Origin: Streptomyces anulatus
GTDB lineage: Bacteria > Actinomycetota > Actinomycetes > Streptomycetales > Streptomycetaceae
Length of the DNA: 64,000 nucleotides
NCBI RefSeq assembly: GCF_000721175.1
Contig: NZ_JOEZ01000004.1
Location: forward strand, 174,297-238,296
Direction: 5' to 3'
The notes under the pieces were generated by a model. That model saw only the letters and a list, made by a program, of their open reading frames with translations, was not told the origin of the DNA and did no database searches. Both the position numbers and the translations under genes were made by a program. Positions 42,226 to 50,289 of this stretch are shown here, one piece after another (the stretch's first letter is position 1; every line of letters starts with the position of its first letter).

Positions 42226-42497
42226 GAAGCCCTCCGCAGCGCCTGGACGGTCAGGACCGTCGAGATGCGCTCCTTGAGCTGGTCCGGCGTGCGCTGCAGC
42301 AGCACATCCCACGACGCCAGAGAGGCCTCCGACTCCCTGTCGAGGAAGGCGCGCATCTGCTCGTGCAGGTCACGGTCCATCGGCCGGCTCACCAGAGCAG
42401 CGGCGATCTTGGTCAGCTCGCGCGAAGCACGGGCCACACGGGCCTCATCGGCGTCGAGCAGCTGTCGGCCGGTGCCGGCCGGGGACATCGTGGTCAC
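42222..42497 (-). CDS. Small helical protein, first gene of the T4SS operon
   Basis: 91 aa from GTG 42497 (GGGAGA upstream). Entirely helical, soluble, with heptad-like spacing (ARASRELTKIAAAL). It could be a coiled-coil assembly factor. The stop overlaps the tcpC-like start. Element C lies 74 bp upstream. Confidence 0.7.
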   Translation of the reverse strand: MTTMSPAGTGRQLLDADEARVARASRELTKIAAALVSRPMDRDLHEQMRAFLDRESEASLASWDVLLQRTPDQLKERISTVLTVQALRRAS

Positions 42498-42570
42498 GTC
42501 GGTTCTCCCGGAGTCGAGAAGGGTGGGGGTGGGCTGTTCAGGTGGGGCTGGACCGATCTGGCGGCCCTCT

Positions 42571-42608
42571 CGCCTGCTACAGGTGTTGAGGAAGGGCGCG
42601 GTGTGACA
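42571..42608 (-). promoter_or_regulatory. TGTCACA-N16-CACC element, copy C
   Basis: Minus strand TGTCACA (42608-42602), 16 bp, CACC (42585-42582) overlapping CACCTG-TAG-CAGGCG (one arm mismatch). It drives the T4SS operon. Confidence 0.75.
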
Positions 42609-42671
42609 GTCGGGCTGAAGTTTTTTCGAGCGACTTCCGCCGGCGCCTGGTCCGACGGGCGCCGGCAGCTC

Positions 42672-43622
42672 TCAGGCCGCGGCGCGGTACTGCGAGAGGT
42701 CCGACTTCGCGCGCAGCGTGCGTACGGCACGGCTGGCGTGCTGCCGCAGCAGGTCTCCCTCGTGGCCCATGGACCGGGTGGTCATGTGGCGCTGGTCGGG
42801 GCGCTGCGAGGTGGACAGGTAGTACCGGGCGATGCGCTGCGCCTCGAGCTCCTTGAGCGCTCCGACCTCCACCGCCCACAGCAGCAGGTCGAGGACCTCC
42901 GTCCGTGTCTCGTGACGCGACAGGGCCGGCTCGTCGACGTCGACGAGCTCCATCTGAGCGGCCCGCATCAGCAGGTCGGCGAGCTCGACCGTGCGGTGGG
43001 GGGTGTCGGGGTCCTCGCTGGAGACGACGTGCGTGTATCGGGTGTGGTGCTCGGCCGCGGCCAGCGGGGCGACACCGGCGGCGAACTCCTGAAGCTCCTC
43101 GATGTCGTCGAGACAGGCGGCCAGGGTGCGGCGGGCGAGCTGCAGGGTGTCGAGGGCGAGGTTGTTGAAGATCCGCCGCGGCCGCCGGTCGAGCGGGTAG
43201 GTGCGGACGACCTCGAAGGCGGCACCGAACACGGCCGCGCACACGTCGTCCCACGGCAGGCCGGTACGGCGCTGGGTCTTGGCCATCAGGATCGCCTTGG
43301 GCAGCAGGACCCGGACCGTGATCCTCCACGCGAGGTGGGCATCGAAGCCGACCCCGGCGGCCCGCTCGACCAGCAGGTGCATCACGCGGTCGTGCTGGTC
43401 GAACTCGCCGCGGCGGTGGAGGTCGGAGATCTTGTCCACGACATCCTGGGGAGTTGCTACTCCGACGAGCTCGGCGTCCTCCTCCGCCCAGGCGACCACC
43501 CGGTCGGCGGCCCTCAGGTCGCGGCAGAGCACGTCCCAGTCGCGGTTCATCAGGGAGATCGTGGTGTAGCGGGTCACGGACTCGGAGGAGTCGGTTGCCG
43601 GGGTGTGCTGGGTGGTGGCCAC
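42672..43622 (-). CDS. Putative sigma-factor-like regulator
   Basis: 316 aa from GTG 43622 (GAAAGGAC upstream). The longer frame would read through the palindromes upstream. The middle (DRVMHLLVERAAGVGFDAHLA, then WDDVCAAVFGAAFEVVRTY) has a helix pattern like sigma region 2. The C-terminal end (LLLWAVEVGALKELEAQRIAR, then GHEGDLLRQHASRAVRTLR) resembles sigma region 4 with its helix-turn-helix. The match is by eye and may be wrong. It lies directly upstream of the T4SS operon and could recognise the TGTCACA elements (inference). An 8-bp inverted repeat precedes its ribosome site. Confidence 0.45.
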   Translation of the reverse strand: MATTQHTPATDSSESVTRYTTISLMNRDWDVLCRDLRAADRVVAWAEEDAELVGVATPQDVVDKISDLHRRGEFDQHDRVMHLLVERAAGVGFDAHLAWRITVRVLLPKAILMAKTQRRTGLPWDDVCAAVFGAAFEVVRTYPLDRRPRRIFNNLALDTLQLARRTLAACLDDIEELQEFAAGVAPLAAAEHHTRYTHVVSSEDPDTPHRTVELADLLMRAAQMELVDVDEPALSRHETRTEVLDLLLWAVEVGALKELEAQRIARYYLSTSQRPDQRHMTTRSMGHEGDLLRQHASRAVRTLRAKSDLSQYRAAA

Positions 43623-43640
43623 GTCCGTGTCCGTCCTTTC

Positions 43641-43663
43641 GCGCCATCTGGTCTCGATGGCGC
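43641..43663 (-). promoter_or_regulatory. Inverted repeat before the sigma-like gene
   Basis: GCGCCATC and GATGGCGC, perfect 8-bp arms with a 7-bp spacer, 19 bp upstream of the GTG. Operator or leader hairpin. Confidence 0.5.
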
Positions 43664-43679
43664 TCACACTCCCGACACC

Positions 43680-43728
43680 CCCCTTGACCGCGGTCTGACC
43701 GCTCTCGCGGCGCGACGAGGTCAAGGGG
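43680..43728. repeat. CCCCTTGACC/GGTCAAGGGG inverted pair 1
   Basis: Perfect 10-bp arms separated by 29 bp. It lies about 60 bp upstream of the sigma-like gene. Confidence 0.75.
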
Positions 43729-43739
43729 AAACGGGCCAC

Positions 43740-44619
43740 GGCACCTGAGTGGCCCAGGTGGGCAAGGGGGCCGTGGTCAAGGGGTGGGCGGAGTGGTCAA
43801 GGGGGTGGACGCCCACCGCATGGGGTGGACGGAGGTGCGCGCCCCACTCCGGCCGGGGCCGGGGTGGAGTGGACAAACTTCGGCGCCGGCTCCATCCACC
43901 GGATCGGATGGAGCCCACTGAGTGGATGGACCGCGCCTCTCGTCGCGGAACTTGCGCACGTCCACGCAGTGGCCACCCAGTGGGCTCGGCGCTCCCACCC
44001 ATAGCTACCGCCATCGCGATGGACTCCATCGCCAACTCGGGTGGAGGCCCGCGGCCCGCCGTCACATCCGGACGTCGTTCCGTACCGCTCCGGTGCGCGA
44101 AGGGCGAGACACTCCCGGCCCCATTGGACCGGCCGCCCGCCCGTGCCGGTGCAGTGCGCCAGCCTCCGCGGTTCTGGGTTGGGAACGCCCGTGCTGTTGC
44201 CCCTTGACCTGGGCCGGGGTCAAGGGGAAACAGCAGAGGCGCAGGCCCGTGGTCAAGGGGTGGAAGGGAGGCCGGTCAAGGGGGTGGGAAGGACAGAGGA
44301 GGCATCACCAGAAGCCGCCTGCCTGAGACCCACTCCGGGTGGTGGCACATGCCGCTCCCCGCCTCGTCCACCGTGCGTCATCGATGGATGCCACCGGTGC
44401 ACTGGGTTGGATGGAGCCCAGTGTGTGGGTGGGCAAGACCCGGTCCATCGGGTTTCGTCGACCAGGTGGTGCGGGCCGATGGACGACATGCAATGGGTGG
44501 GTGGCTTTCCACCGAGTGGGCTCCATCAGACCGCGGAGCACTGGATGGAGCCCCCTCAGTACGCAGTGCCCGCGGTGGGAGTGGACCGCGAGTTGCCGGC
44601 GTGGTCCCCCGGAACGTGC
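43740..44619. other. Repeat-rich noncoding segment 1
   Basis: Many copies of GTCAAGGGG and of a degenerate GGATGGAGCCCACTGAGTGG unit, plus the palindrome CCATCGCGATGG near 44011. Frames are open by composition but show no ribosome sites or recognisable proteins. Part of it (43777-44010) is a diverged copy of 45838-46060. Confidence 0.65.
44200..44227. repeat. CCCCTTGACC/GGTCAAGGGG inverted pair 2
   Basis: Perfect 10-bp arms with an 8-bp spacer, followed by AAAC as in pairs 3 and 4. Confidence 0.8.
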
Positions 44620-44651
44620 GGAGGCCCGCCCCGATGCCGGGGCGGGCCTCC
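44620..44651 (-). terminator. Terminator after the HTH gene
   Basis: A 14-bp perfect stem (GGAGGCCCGCCCCG, loop ATGC), 18 bp after the stop at 44669. Confidence 0.75.
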
Positions 44652-44668
44652 GTCGGTTTGTCCGCCAT

Positions 44669-45448
44669 TCACATCTCGGCGGCGTGCTTCTCACCCTTCG
44701 CCGTCAGTTCGACATCCAGCTCGTCGCTGCGGCGGGTCACGCTGACCAACTTCTCCTTCGAGAGCTTCTCGATGACCTCATCGGGGATCTGCGCCTCGCC
44801 GGTCGCGGAGGCCTTCAGCTCCACCACGAAGGCACGGCCCTCTCCGCTCGTGACGACGAGCTGGTCCCCCTGCTCCGCCCAGCCCACGGTCGCGCGGGAG
44901 TGGGCGGCCTGTGCATCCCGGAGCGCCGCAAGCAGAACCTTCTCCGCCTCGGTCAGGACGACGGGCTTCGCCGGACGGCCTCCCTTGCGGTCCCAGCGCT
45001 GTCCGAAGGCCTGTACCTGCTCCTTCACGTAGATCGGTCCGGACTTCAGGATGGCGACCGCAGGGGGAAAGTCGTCGCGCTTGGTGAGCTGTCCAGCGCG
45101 GCCCCGGGTGACGCCGAAGAGTTCGGCGATCTCGCCGACGCCGGCGAGTGCCGGGACATCCTTCTCGGCGTTGCGGCGGTCCAGTTCGGCTTCGGTGATG
45201 GCTTCGACGCCCACAACGGGGGCGGTGGCGCCGAGGTCCTTCAGGGCAGCGGAGACGGTCTTCAGGCCGGTGTCGACGGCCTGCCGGGCGGTGGATGCCT
45301 CTACGAAGATGCGCACGGACAGGTTGCCGTTGGGAGCGGTGCCGACGGCGGGATGGGCGGTGGCAAGCCGGTCGTGCAGGTCGTCGTAGAGGTCGTCCGG
45401 AGCATCGCAGCAGCCGAGCTCGACGTAGATGCTCCATGCCTGGGTCAT
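44669..45448 (-). CDS. Helix-turn-helix protein, 259 aa
   Basis: ATG 45448 with GGAG upstream. Residues 1-85 form a beta/alpha domain (WSIYVELGCC ... LSVRIFVEAST) reminiscent of small ferredoxin-like sensor or HicB-type folds. Next is a helix-turn-helix (GVGEIAELFGVTRGRAGQL, about 103-121) with excisionase/MerR-like features and a GGRPAK hinge. A third beta-rich domain ends the chain. Probably a DNA-binding regulator. It lies downstream of a HicA-like toxin gene but is separated by a strong hairpin. It may regulate that toxin or the flanking repeats. Confidence 0.75.
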   Translation of the reverse strand: MTQAWSIYVELGCCDAPDDLYDDLHDRLATAHPAVGTAPNGNLSVRIFVEASTARQAVDTGLKTVSAALKDLGATAPVVGVEAITEAELDRRNAEKDVPALAGVGEIAELFGVTRGRAGQLTKRDDFPPAVAILKSGPIYVKEQVQAFGQRWDRKGGRPAKPVVLTEAEKVLLAALRDAQAAHSRATVGWAEQGDQLVVTSGEGRAFVVELKASATGEAQIPDEVIEKLSKEKLVSVTRRSDELDVELTAKGEKHAAEM

Positions 45449-45480
45449 GATCGTCTCCAGTTCTCGGTGGGGGCGGTTGG

Positions 45481-45510
45481 GGGGCCCGCCCGGTTTGCCG
45501 GGCGGGCCCC
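45481..45510 (-). terminator. Hairpin after hicA
   Basis: A 13-bp perfect stem (GGGGCCCGCCCGG, loop TTTG) between the HicA-like gene and the HTH gene. Confidence 0.75.
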
Positions 45511-45515
45511 GTGGT

Positions 45516-45710
45516 CTACGGGGTGTATCCGTGCCGCTTGAGGGCGGCGATGCAGTTCTTCAGGCTGCGTGGGTCAGACGGCGTGCCCGGCAGTGTGGTG
45601 ACTCGAACGCTGCCCTTCTTCACCAGCCAATGGCCGCCCTTAGTCGGGGTGGCCTCGAAGCCCTGAGCCTTCAGCTTCTTGATGAGCTGCCGGACGTCCT
45701 TGCTGTTCAT
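45516..45710 (-). CDS. hicA: HicA-like mRNA interferase toxin
   Basis: 64 aa. The dsRBD-like HicA fold is recognisable: N-terminal MNSKDVRQLIKKLKAQGF, then the catalytic-site strand GGHWLVKK with His 27, a VRVTTLPG strand and the C-terminal SLKNCIAALKRHGY helix. HicA enzymes cleave mRNA and are held by HicB. No standard HicB follows; the 259-aa HTH protein is the only candidate partner. Its promoter carries an inverted repeat (45757-45783), suggesting tight autoregulation. It could stabilise the plasmid. Confidence 0.85.
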   Translation of the reverse strand: MNSKDVRQLIKKLKAQGFEATPTKGGHWLVKKGSVRVTTLPGTPSDPRSLKNCIAALKRHGYTP

Positions 45711-45747
45711 CCAACTTACCCCAAATCCCTAAACACCGTCTAGAGAT

Positions 45748-45783
45748 ACTCTGGCGTAAACCCTAAACGATGTCAAGGGTTTA
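45748..45783 (-). promoter_or_regulatory. hicA promoter and operator
   Basis: Minus strand -35 TTGACA (45776-45771, perfect consensus) and -10 CAGAGT (45753-45748), 17-bp spacer. An inverted repeat TAAACCCT-N11-AGGGTTTA (45757-45783) flanks the -35, and a third half-site GTTTAGGGAT lies at 45725-45734. Confidence 0.75.
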
Positions 45784-46167
45784 TGAGTCTAGGGCTCGGC
45801 CCGCTCCGGGTGTCTGGGTGAGCAGGAGGGCCATGGTCAAGGGCGGGCGGAGTGGGCAAGGGGCGTCCACTGGGTGGGGTGAATGGGGGTGTGGCCGCAC
45901 TCCGACCAGGGGCAGGAGTGGAGGCCACTGGCAGTGGATGGAGCCCACCGAGTGGATGGACCGCGCCTCTGTCGCGGCGCTCGCGTACGTCCACGTGGTG
46001 GCCACCCAGTGGGCTCGGTGCTCCCCCACCCCACCCATCGCGATACGCCATCGAAGGCTCGGGCTGCCGCCATCACCGCCGGGGCGCTCGGTGCGTGCCG
46101 GGGATGAGGCCCTGCGGCCACGATGCTCATCCGCAGGTTGGTGCCAGCAGGTCGGCCCACGGCTCGG

Positions 46168-46264
46168 CTGGCGTCGGTGCTGCGCCCCAGCCGCATCGGT
46201 TCCTGGACGGTGAGCGGCCGTCGGGTTTCCCCTTGACCTGGGCCGAGGTCAAGGGGAAACGGCA
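46168..46264. repeat. 97-bp direct repeat, copy 1
   Basis: Identical, as read by eye, to 46795-46891. Each copy ends with the 15-bp-arm palindrome GTTTCCCCTTGACCT. Confidence 0.8.
46225..46260. repeat. Inverted pair 3, 15-bp arms
   Basis: GTTTCCCCTTGACCT, spacer GGGCCG, then its exact reverse complement. Confidence 0.85.
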
Positions 46265-46794
46265 GGGTGTGTGGCACGCTCCGCTTCACCTTCCACCGAC
46301 ACTTCGGGCCGCCTTCCGCTGTGGCCTCTCGCGACCGGGCGGAGTCCACTGCGTGGGTGGGCCGTGGCTGATCTGCTGGGTGTCGCCCACTGGGGTTGGC
46401 TGGCCGGTGGACGACACCCGATGGCGCGGCCGGCACTCCATCGGGTGGGCACCAAGGTGTACGCGGGATCCCGGATGGAGCCCACCCTCCACTCTGTGGG
46501 TGGACTCCGGCGCCGGTTGCCCACTCCGGTCCACTGGTTTGGATGGAGTACATCGAGTGGATGGGCCGGATCCATCGCGGGGTGCTCGGCTCCTTCCGCA
46601 CTCAGGCCTCGCGCTGAGCCGTCCACCCACACTTCGGTCCATTGCGATGGACGCCACCGCGAGGTCGTTCTGAAGCCCCCGACCCCCATCATCCCTGCAC
46701 GGTGTTCCGCCCGCCCCGGTGCTCGCCGGGGAGGAAGCCTGTCCGCACTGTCGTTCGTCCGCTGATCGGCTGGCCCGTGTCGAATCGGCTGCCG

Positions 46795-46891
46795 CTGGCG
46801 TCGGTGCTGCGCCCCAGCCGCATCGGTTCCTGGACGGTGAGCGGCCGTCGGGTTTCCCCTTGACCTGGGCCGAGGTCAAGGGGAAACGGCA
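46795..46891. repeat. 97-bp direct repeat, copy 2
   Basis: Second copy of 46168-46264, 627 bp downstream in the same orientation. Confidence 0.8.
46852..46887. repeat. Inverted pair 4, 15-bp arms
   Basis: Same palindrome as pair 3. Confidence 0.85.
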
Positions 46892-47161
46892 GCAGAGGGG
46901 CTCTGACAGAGGGTGCCGTCGGCGGACGTCCTGGACGGATGCTCCCGCTCTCCACGATCCCTTCTGTGCTTCGGGCATTCGTCGTCTCTCGCCTTGTCCG
47001 CCGGGTCCCATCGGCGGGTGCTACCGGTGCGAGGGGATCCGGGGGCATCGAGTGGAGGCCACTGAGTGGAGACCGGGCCGGCCGGTGCATCGGGTGTCGT
47101 CCACCGGGGGGAGTGGCCGATGAGCGACAGCCGATGGCGGGGGTCGGGCCTCACTCCACTC

Positions 47162-47205
47162 CACTGAGTGGGCTCCACCGCGCACACGGTGGAGCCCACT
47201 CAGTG
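47162..47205. repeat. Perfect 19-bp-arm hairpin
   Basis: CACTGAGTGGGCTCCACCG, 6-bp loop CGCACA, then the exact reverse complement. No T-run and no gene end nearby. Confidence 0.8.
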
Positions 47206-47370
47206 CGCGGCGGCGGGCGATGGATGGCGGTTGCGCGAGTGGACCGGGATGGATGGGGCCGACGCATCGGCCTCGGTGGCGTCCACTCATCCGGCGGCCG
47301 CGACCCTCGGCGCCACTCCACGATGGTGACTTCGAGGTGCTGCGGCACCCGGCGATGGACGGTCAGGTTT

Positions 47371-47397
47371 CCCCTTGACCCGGACCGCGCGTCAAGG
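47371..47397. repeat. Inverted pair 5, degenerate
   Basis: CCCCTTGACC then GTCAAGG; the right arm is shortened. Confidence 0.55.
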
Positions 47398-47634
47398 AGG
47401 AGCCCGGCGGGTGGGGAAGGCCGGTCAAGGGGGCCGTGGCGCTACGAGAAACCTTGGTCCGGTGCTGGGACGTCGACCATGCCCGCGGCCCCGATGTCCG
47501 GAACGGCCGACGGCGCTGCGGTGCGGTTGATGCCGAGCTCTGCTCCTTCGGCGCCTGCGGAGTGGGACGCGTTCCGGTGGAGGTGGCCCGGGGCGACCCG
47601 GGAGTGGTGAGTCTCGACGGGTGAAGTGGGCGGC

Positions 47635-49347
47635 TCATGATGCGGCCCGCTCCATCCGGCGGATCCGGCATCGGACACAGAGGCCGGTGGAGCCGAGGGC
47701 CGGGCGGGTGCATCCACTGCCGTCCCATCCCGCGCACACTTCGGGGTGTGCCGACGGGGGCGGACCACTTGCCCGTCCACCCTCGTGCTCCTCTCGGCAG
47801 GGCTTGCACCGGGGGGCTGGCTGGGCGCGGTTCAGCACCAGGACGGCGCAGCCGCACTCCGGGCACCGGCCCCGGGGAGCCGCGAGAGCGGACGGCTGAA
47901 CGGGAACAGGAGCAGGGACAGGATGGACGATGGCGGGAGTGGGCGCCTCGGGCTGAGCCGTGGCGCGGCGCCGGTCACGGACGATCTCCTCGCACACTGA
48001 GCACCGGCGGCCGCTGCTCCACAGGACGCCGGCTTCGCAGTCGAAGATGCCGCAGCCCCAGCGGGGCAGGCCGACACCGAGGATCCACCGGCCGGGATCG
48101 CGGATCTCGTCGGTGAAGGTGCGACAGACCCGGGTCTCCAGCCGCTGCCGCAGCCGGGCGTCGTCGATGCCGGAGCGCAACTGGCGGCCGACTTCCCTGG
48201 CGATGCGCCGCTGCATGTAGACGCTGGTCTGCCGGAAGAGCCAGTGCACCGGCTCGAGGACGGCGTGGACCCGGGCGCTGACGGTCAGCCCGGGCCCGTC
48301 GTAGGAGCCGCTGGGGTTGGTCAAGGGGGTCTGGTGGTCATCCGCGCGCAGCGCGAGGCCGTCTTCGCCGGAGTCGTGTGGCAGTCGAGCACAGCGGTTT
48401 TCCACACCTTCACCTACCTGTACCTCGCCTACGGCGGGTGAGAAGAGTGCGCGCTCGTCATCAGGTCGGTCAGTCCTAGGTTCTTCCTTAGTCGCGAGTG
48501 ATCCCGCACCAGCCGAGGAACCCGATCCCTCACCAGGAGCAGAGGTGGAGGAGGGCGCGACGCCCGTGGGGGACGGTTGTCCACAGGGCAGGTCCTGGGC
48601 GGCGGACGGGATGTCGTGAGCGATGAAGTGGTGGCGGCCGCGCACGCCGGCCCGCCGCTCCACGGTGATCCACCGCGTTGCTTCCAGCTCGTCGACGATC
48701 GCACCGGCTGCCGCGGTGGTGAGCGGCTGTCCGGCCCGCTGGCCGCTGTGGTGGTGGAGCGCCCCTGCGATTTCCGACTCGGTGAGCGGGATCTTCTGGG
48801 CCTGGGCGTAGGCGATGAGCGCGTACGCGCGCAGCTGGCGCGGGGTGAGGTCCTCGGCCGCGGCCACCGGGATCCACACGAATCGCTCGGTCGCGGACAG
48901 CGGCCGGGTACGGCGCACCGCCGAGGTGCCGCATCCGCCGGGCAGGGAACGGCGGGTCGAGGACAGCTCGACTACGCCGTCGGGCCCGGGGCGCATCAGC
49001 TGCGTCATGCCGCGTTCGACGGAGGCCTTCGACAGGCCGACGTACTCCGCGATGGTCGCAGTCGCCGCCGTGCAGCCCTCGGGACGTGAGGCCAACGCGG
49101 CGATCTTCACGTACGTGGTCACCGCGACGTCGGCGTAGTGCGGGTTGGTGACGAGGCGCAGGGGCACCTTGACCCGCTGGCGGCGCTGCGGGCGCGCCTG
49201 ATCGCCCGCTGGCGGCGGGCTGCTCGGTACTGCTGTTGTGCGGGGCACGCTTCTCCTGGCGCACCGGCGCCGCGGGGCGGCGACTCGTGTGCGCTGGGTC
49301 TCGACGGCGTCCGGCGGGGACGCGGTCTGGGGTCTGGCCAGAGGCAC
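47635..49347 (-). CDS. Putative plasmid replication initiator / winged-helix protein with zinc clusters
   Basis: 570 aa from GTG 49347 (weak ribosome site, 30 bp after element D). The first about 50 residues are Pro/Arg-rich. Residues 55-240 hold two winged-helix-like parts (TYVKIAALASR with IAEYVGLSKASVERGM, and LRAYALIAYAQ with LTESEIAGAL), like Rep or helix-turn-helix proteins of actinobacterial plasmids. The C-terminus has three Cys groups (CSVCEE, CPECGC with CKPC, CAGWDGSGC with CVRC). It sits beside the palindromic noncoding region, which would be a natural origin. Rep function is inference from context. Confidence 0.6.
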   Translation of the reverse strand: MPLARPQTASPPDAVETQRTRVAAPRRRCARRSVPRTTAVPSSPPPAGDQARPQRRQRVKVPLRLVTNPHYADVAVTTYVKIAALASRPEGCTAATATIAEYVGLSKASVERGMTQLMRPGPDGVVELSSTRRSLPGGCGTSAVRRTRPLSATERFVWIPVAAAEDLTPRQLRAYALIAYAQAQKIPLTESEIAGALHHHSGQRAGQPLTTAAAGAIVDELEATRWITVERRAGVRGRHHFIAHDIPSAAQDLPCGQPSPTGVAPSSTSAPGEGSGSSAGAGSLATKEEPRTDRPDDERALFSPAVGEVQVGEGVENRCARLPHDSGEDGLALRADDHQTPLTNPSGSYDGPGLTVSARVHAVLEPVHWLFRQTSVYMQRRIAREVGRQLRSGIDDARLRQRLETRVCRTFTDEIRDPGRWILGVGLPRWGCGIFDCEAGVLWSSGRRCSVCEEIVRDRRRATAQPEAPTPAIVHPVPAPVPVQPSALAAPRGRCPECGCAVLVLNRAQPAPRCKPCREEHEGGRASGPPPSAHPEVCAGWDGSGCTRPALGSTGLCVRCRIRRMERAAS

Positions 49348-49376
49348 TCGGGCGGAAGCTGAAGGAAAGGGCCCTT

Positions 49377-49414
49377 CAGCTGCTACGGGTGTCGAAAAAG
49401 CCGACGGTGTGACA
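49377..49414 (-). promoter_or_regulatory. TGTCACA-N16-CACC element, copy D
   Basis: Minus strand TGTCACA (49414-49408), 16 bp, CACC (49391-49388) over CACCCG-TAG-CAGCTG. It drives the putative rep gene. Confidence 0.75.
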
Positions 49415-50289
49415 GTCGGGCCGAGAAAATCCCTGGCAAGCCTGTGACCTGCGCGTCAAGGGGGTCTCCGGGGTGGCGGCGGGCCCCCTTGACCTGCCCC
49501 TTGACCAAGCCCGTGAAGGGACATCGGCCAGCTGTGGGGAGCGAGGCATCGGCCTTGTTGGTCAAGGGGTGCCGGCTGGAGCTGGTCAAGGGCCGGCCAC
49601 TGGACCGCGCTGGGCCACGACGGATCCCGGCGGGAGCGCTGGCCGCGAGAGTGGGAACGGAGCGTGGCGTTGGCGTCACGGACGGGCGAAAAACCATCGC
49701 GATCGGGTTGCTTCGGTGGCGTCCGAGCTGACAAAGGGCATGGGTGTACTGCAAGATGGACCCCGTTCTCCCGGGTTGCCCCGGGAAACGACAAACCCCT
49801 TCGGGGGGATTGCTGCTGGAGGCAGTGATTGCCGGACCATTCGGTCTGGCCCTCGCTCAAAACTGGGCCGCTAACCCAGGACTGAGCGGTGACGGCCGGC
49901 AGAGGAGCCGCTAACTCCGAAGCCGGTGGAGAGGGGCGAGGAGCAGCCTTTGCTAGAGGCGCCCGCCCGGAAGGTCTACGACATCCTCAACTCCCCCTTC
50001 CAGGGGGCTTTCGCATCTCTGGGCCCGATCGCGCCGGACGGCGCCCATGGCAGCATCGCGCCCGGGGCGGCGGAGCCGCTCAGAAGCTGTGCGGTGCTGC
50101 TCATGGGAGAACCGCCTTCTCGGTTCACCGGGCTCATCCTCGGCGCTGTGCACCGGGGGCCCGAGGTGAGGCGTATTGGATCAAGCGAAAGTCACCCTAT
50201 CCCCTGACAGCCGTCGCGCACACGCTCTCGGCGCGTTCTCCGCTTGGCGTCGAAAAGTACTAACAAAAAAGGGCAGTTGGGGCAGAGGG
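49415..50289. other. Intergenic region rep / GntR
   Basis: It contains at least four more GTCAAGGGG or CCCCTTGACC words (49455-49590), a CCCC-TTCG-GGGG hairpin near 49795-49810 and a CCCCC-TTCCA-GGGGG hairpin at 49993-50007. It ends with a T-tract on the minus strand (50268-50274) that may terminate the GntR transcript. Short plus-strand frames (for example 49926-50207) lack support. Confidence 0.5.

Larger units (their letters stand above)
45784..47634. other. Repeat-rich noncoding segment 2
   Basis: About 1.85 kb without a supported gene. It contains inverted pairs 3 to 5, a 97-bp perfect duplication, a 19-bp-arm hairpin and many GGATGGAGCCCAC/CACTGAGTGG words in both orientations. Long overlapping frames on both strands are compositional. 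Candidate origin, centromere or transfer origin. Confidence 0.65.

Noticed and set aside
45784..47634. Several 240-270-aa frames on both strands
   Set aside because: They overlap each other, lack start signals and any recognisable domain, and cover repeated DNA.
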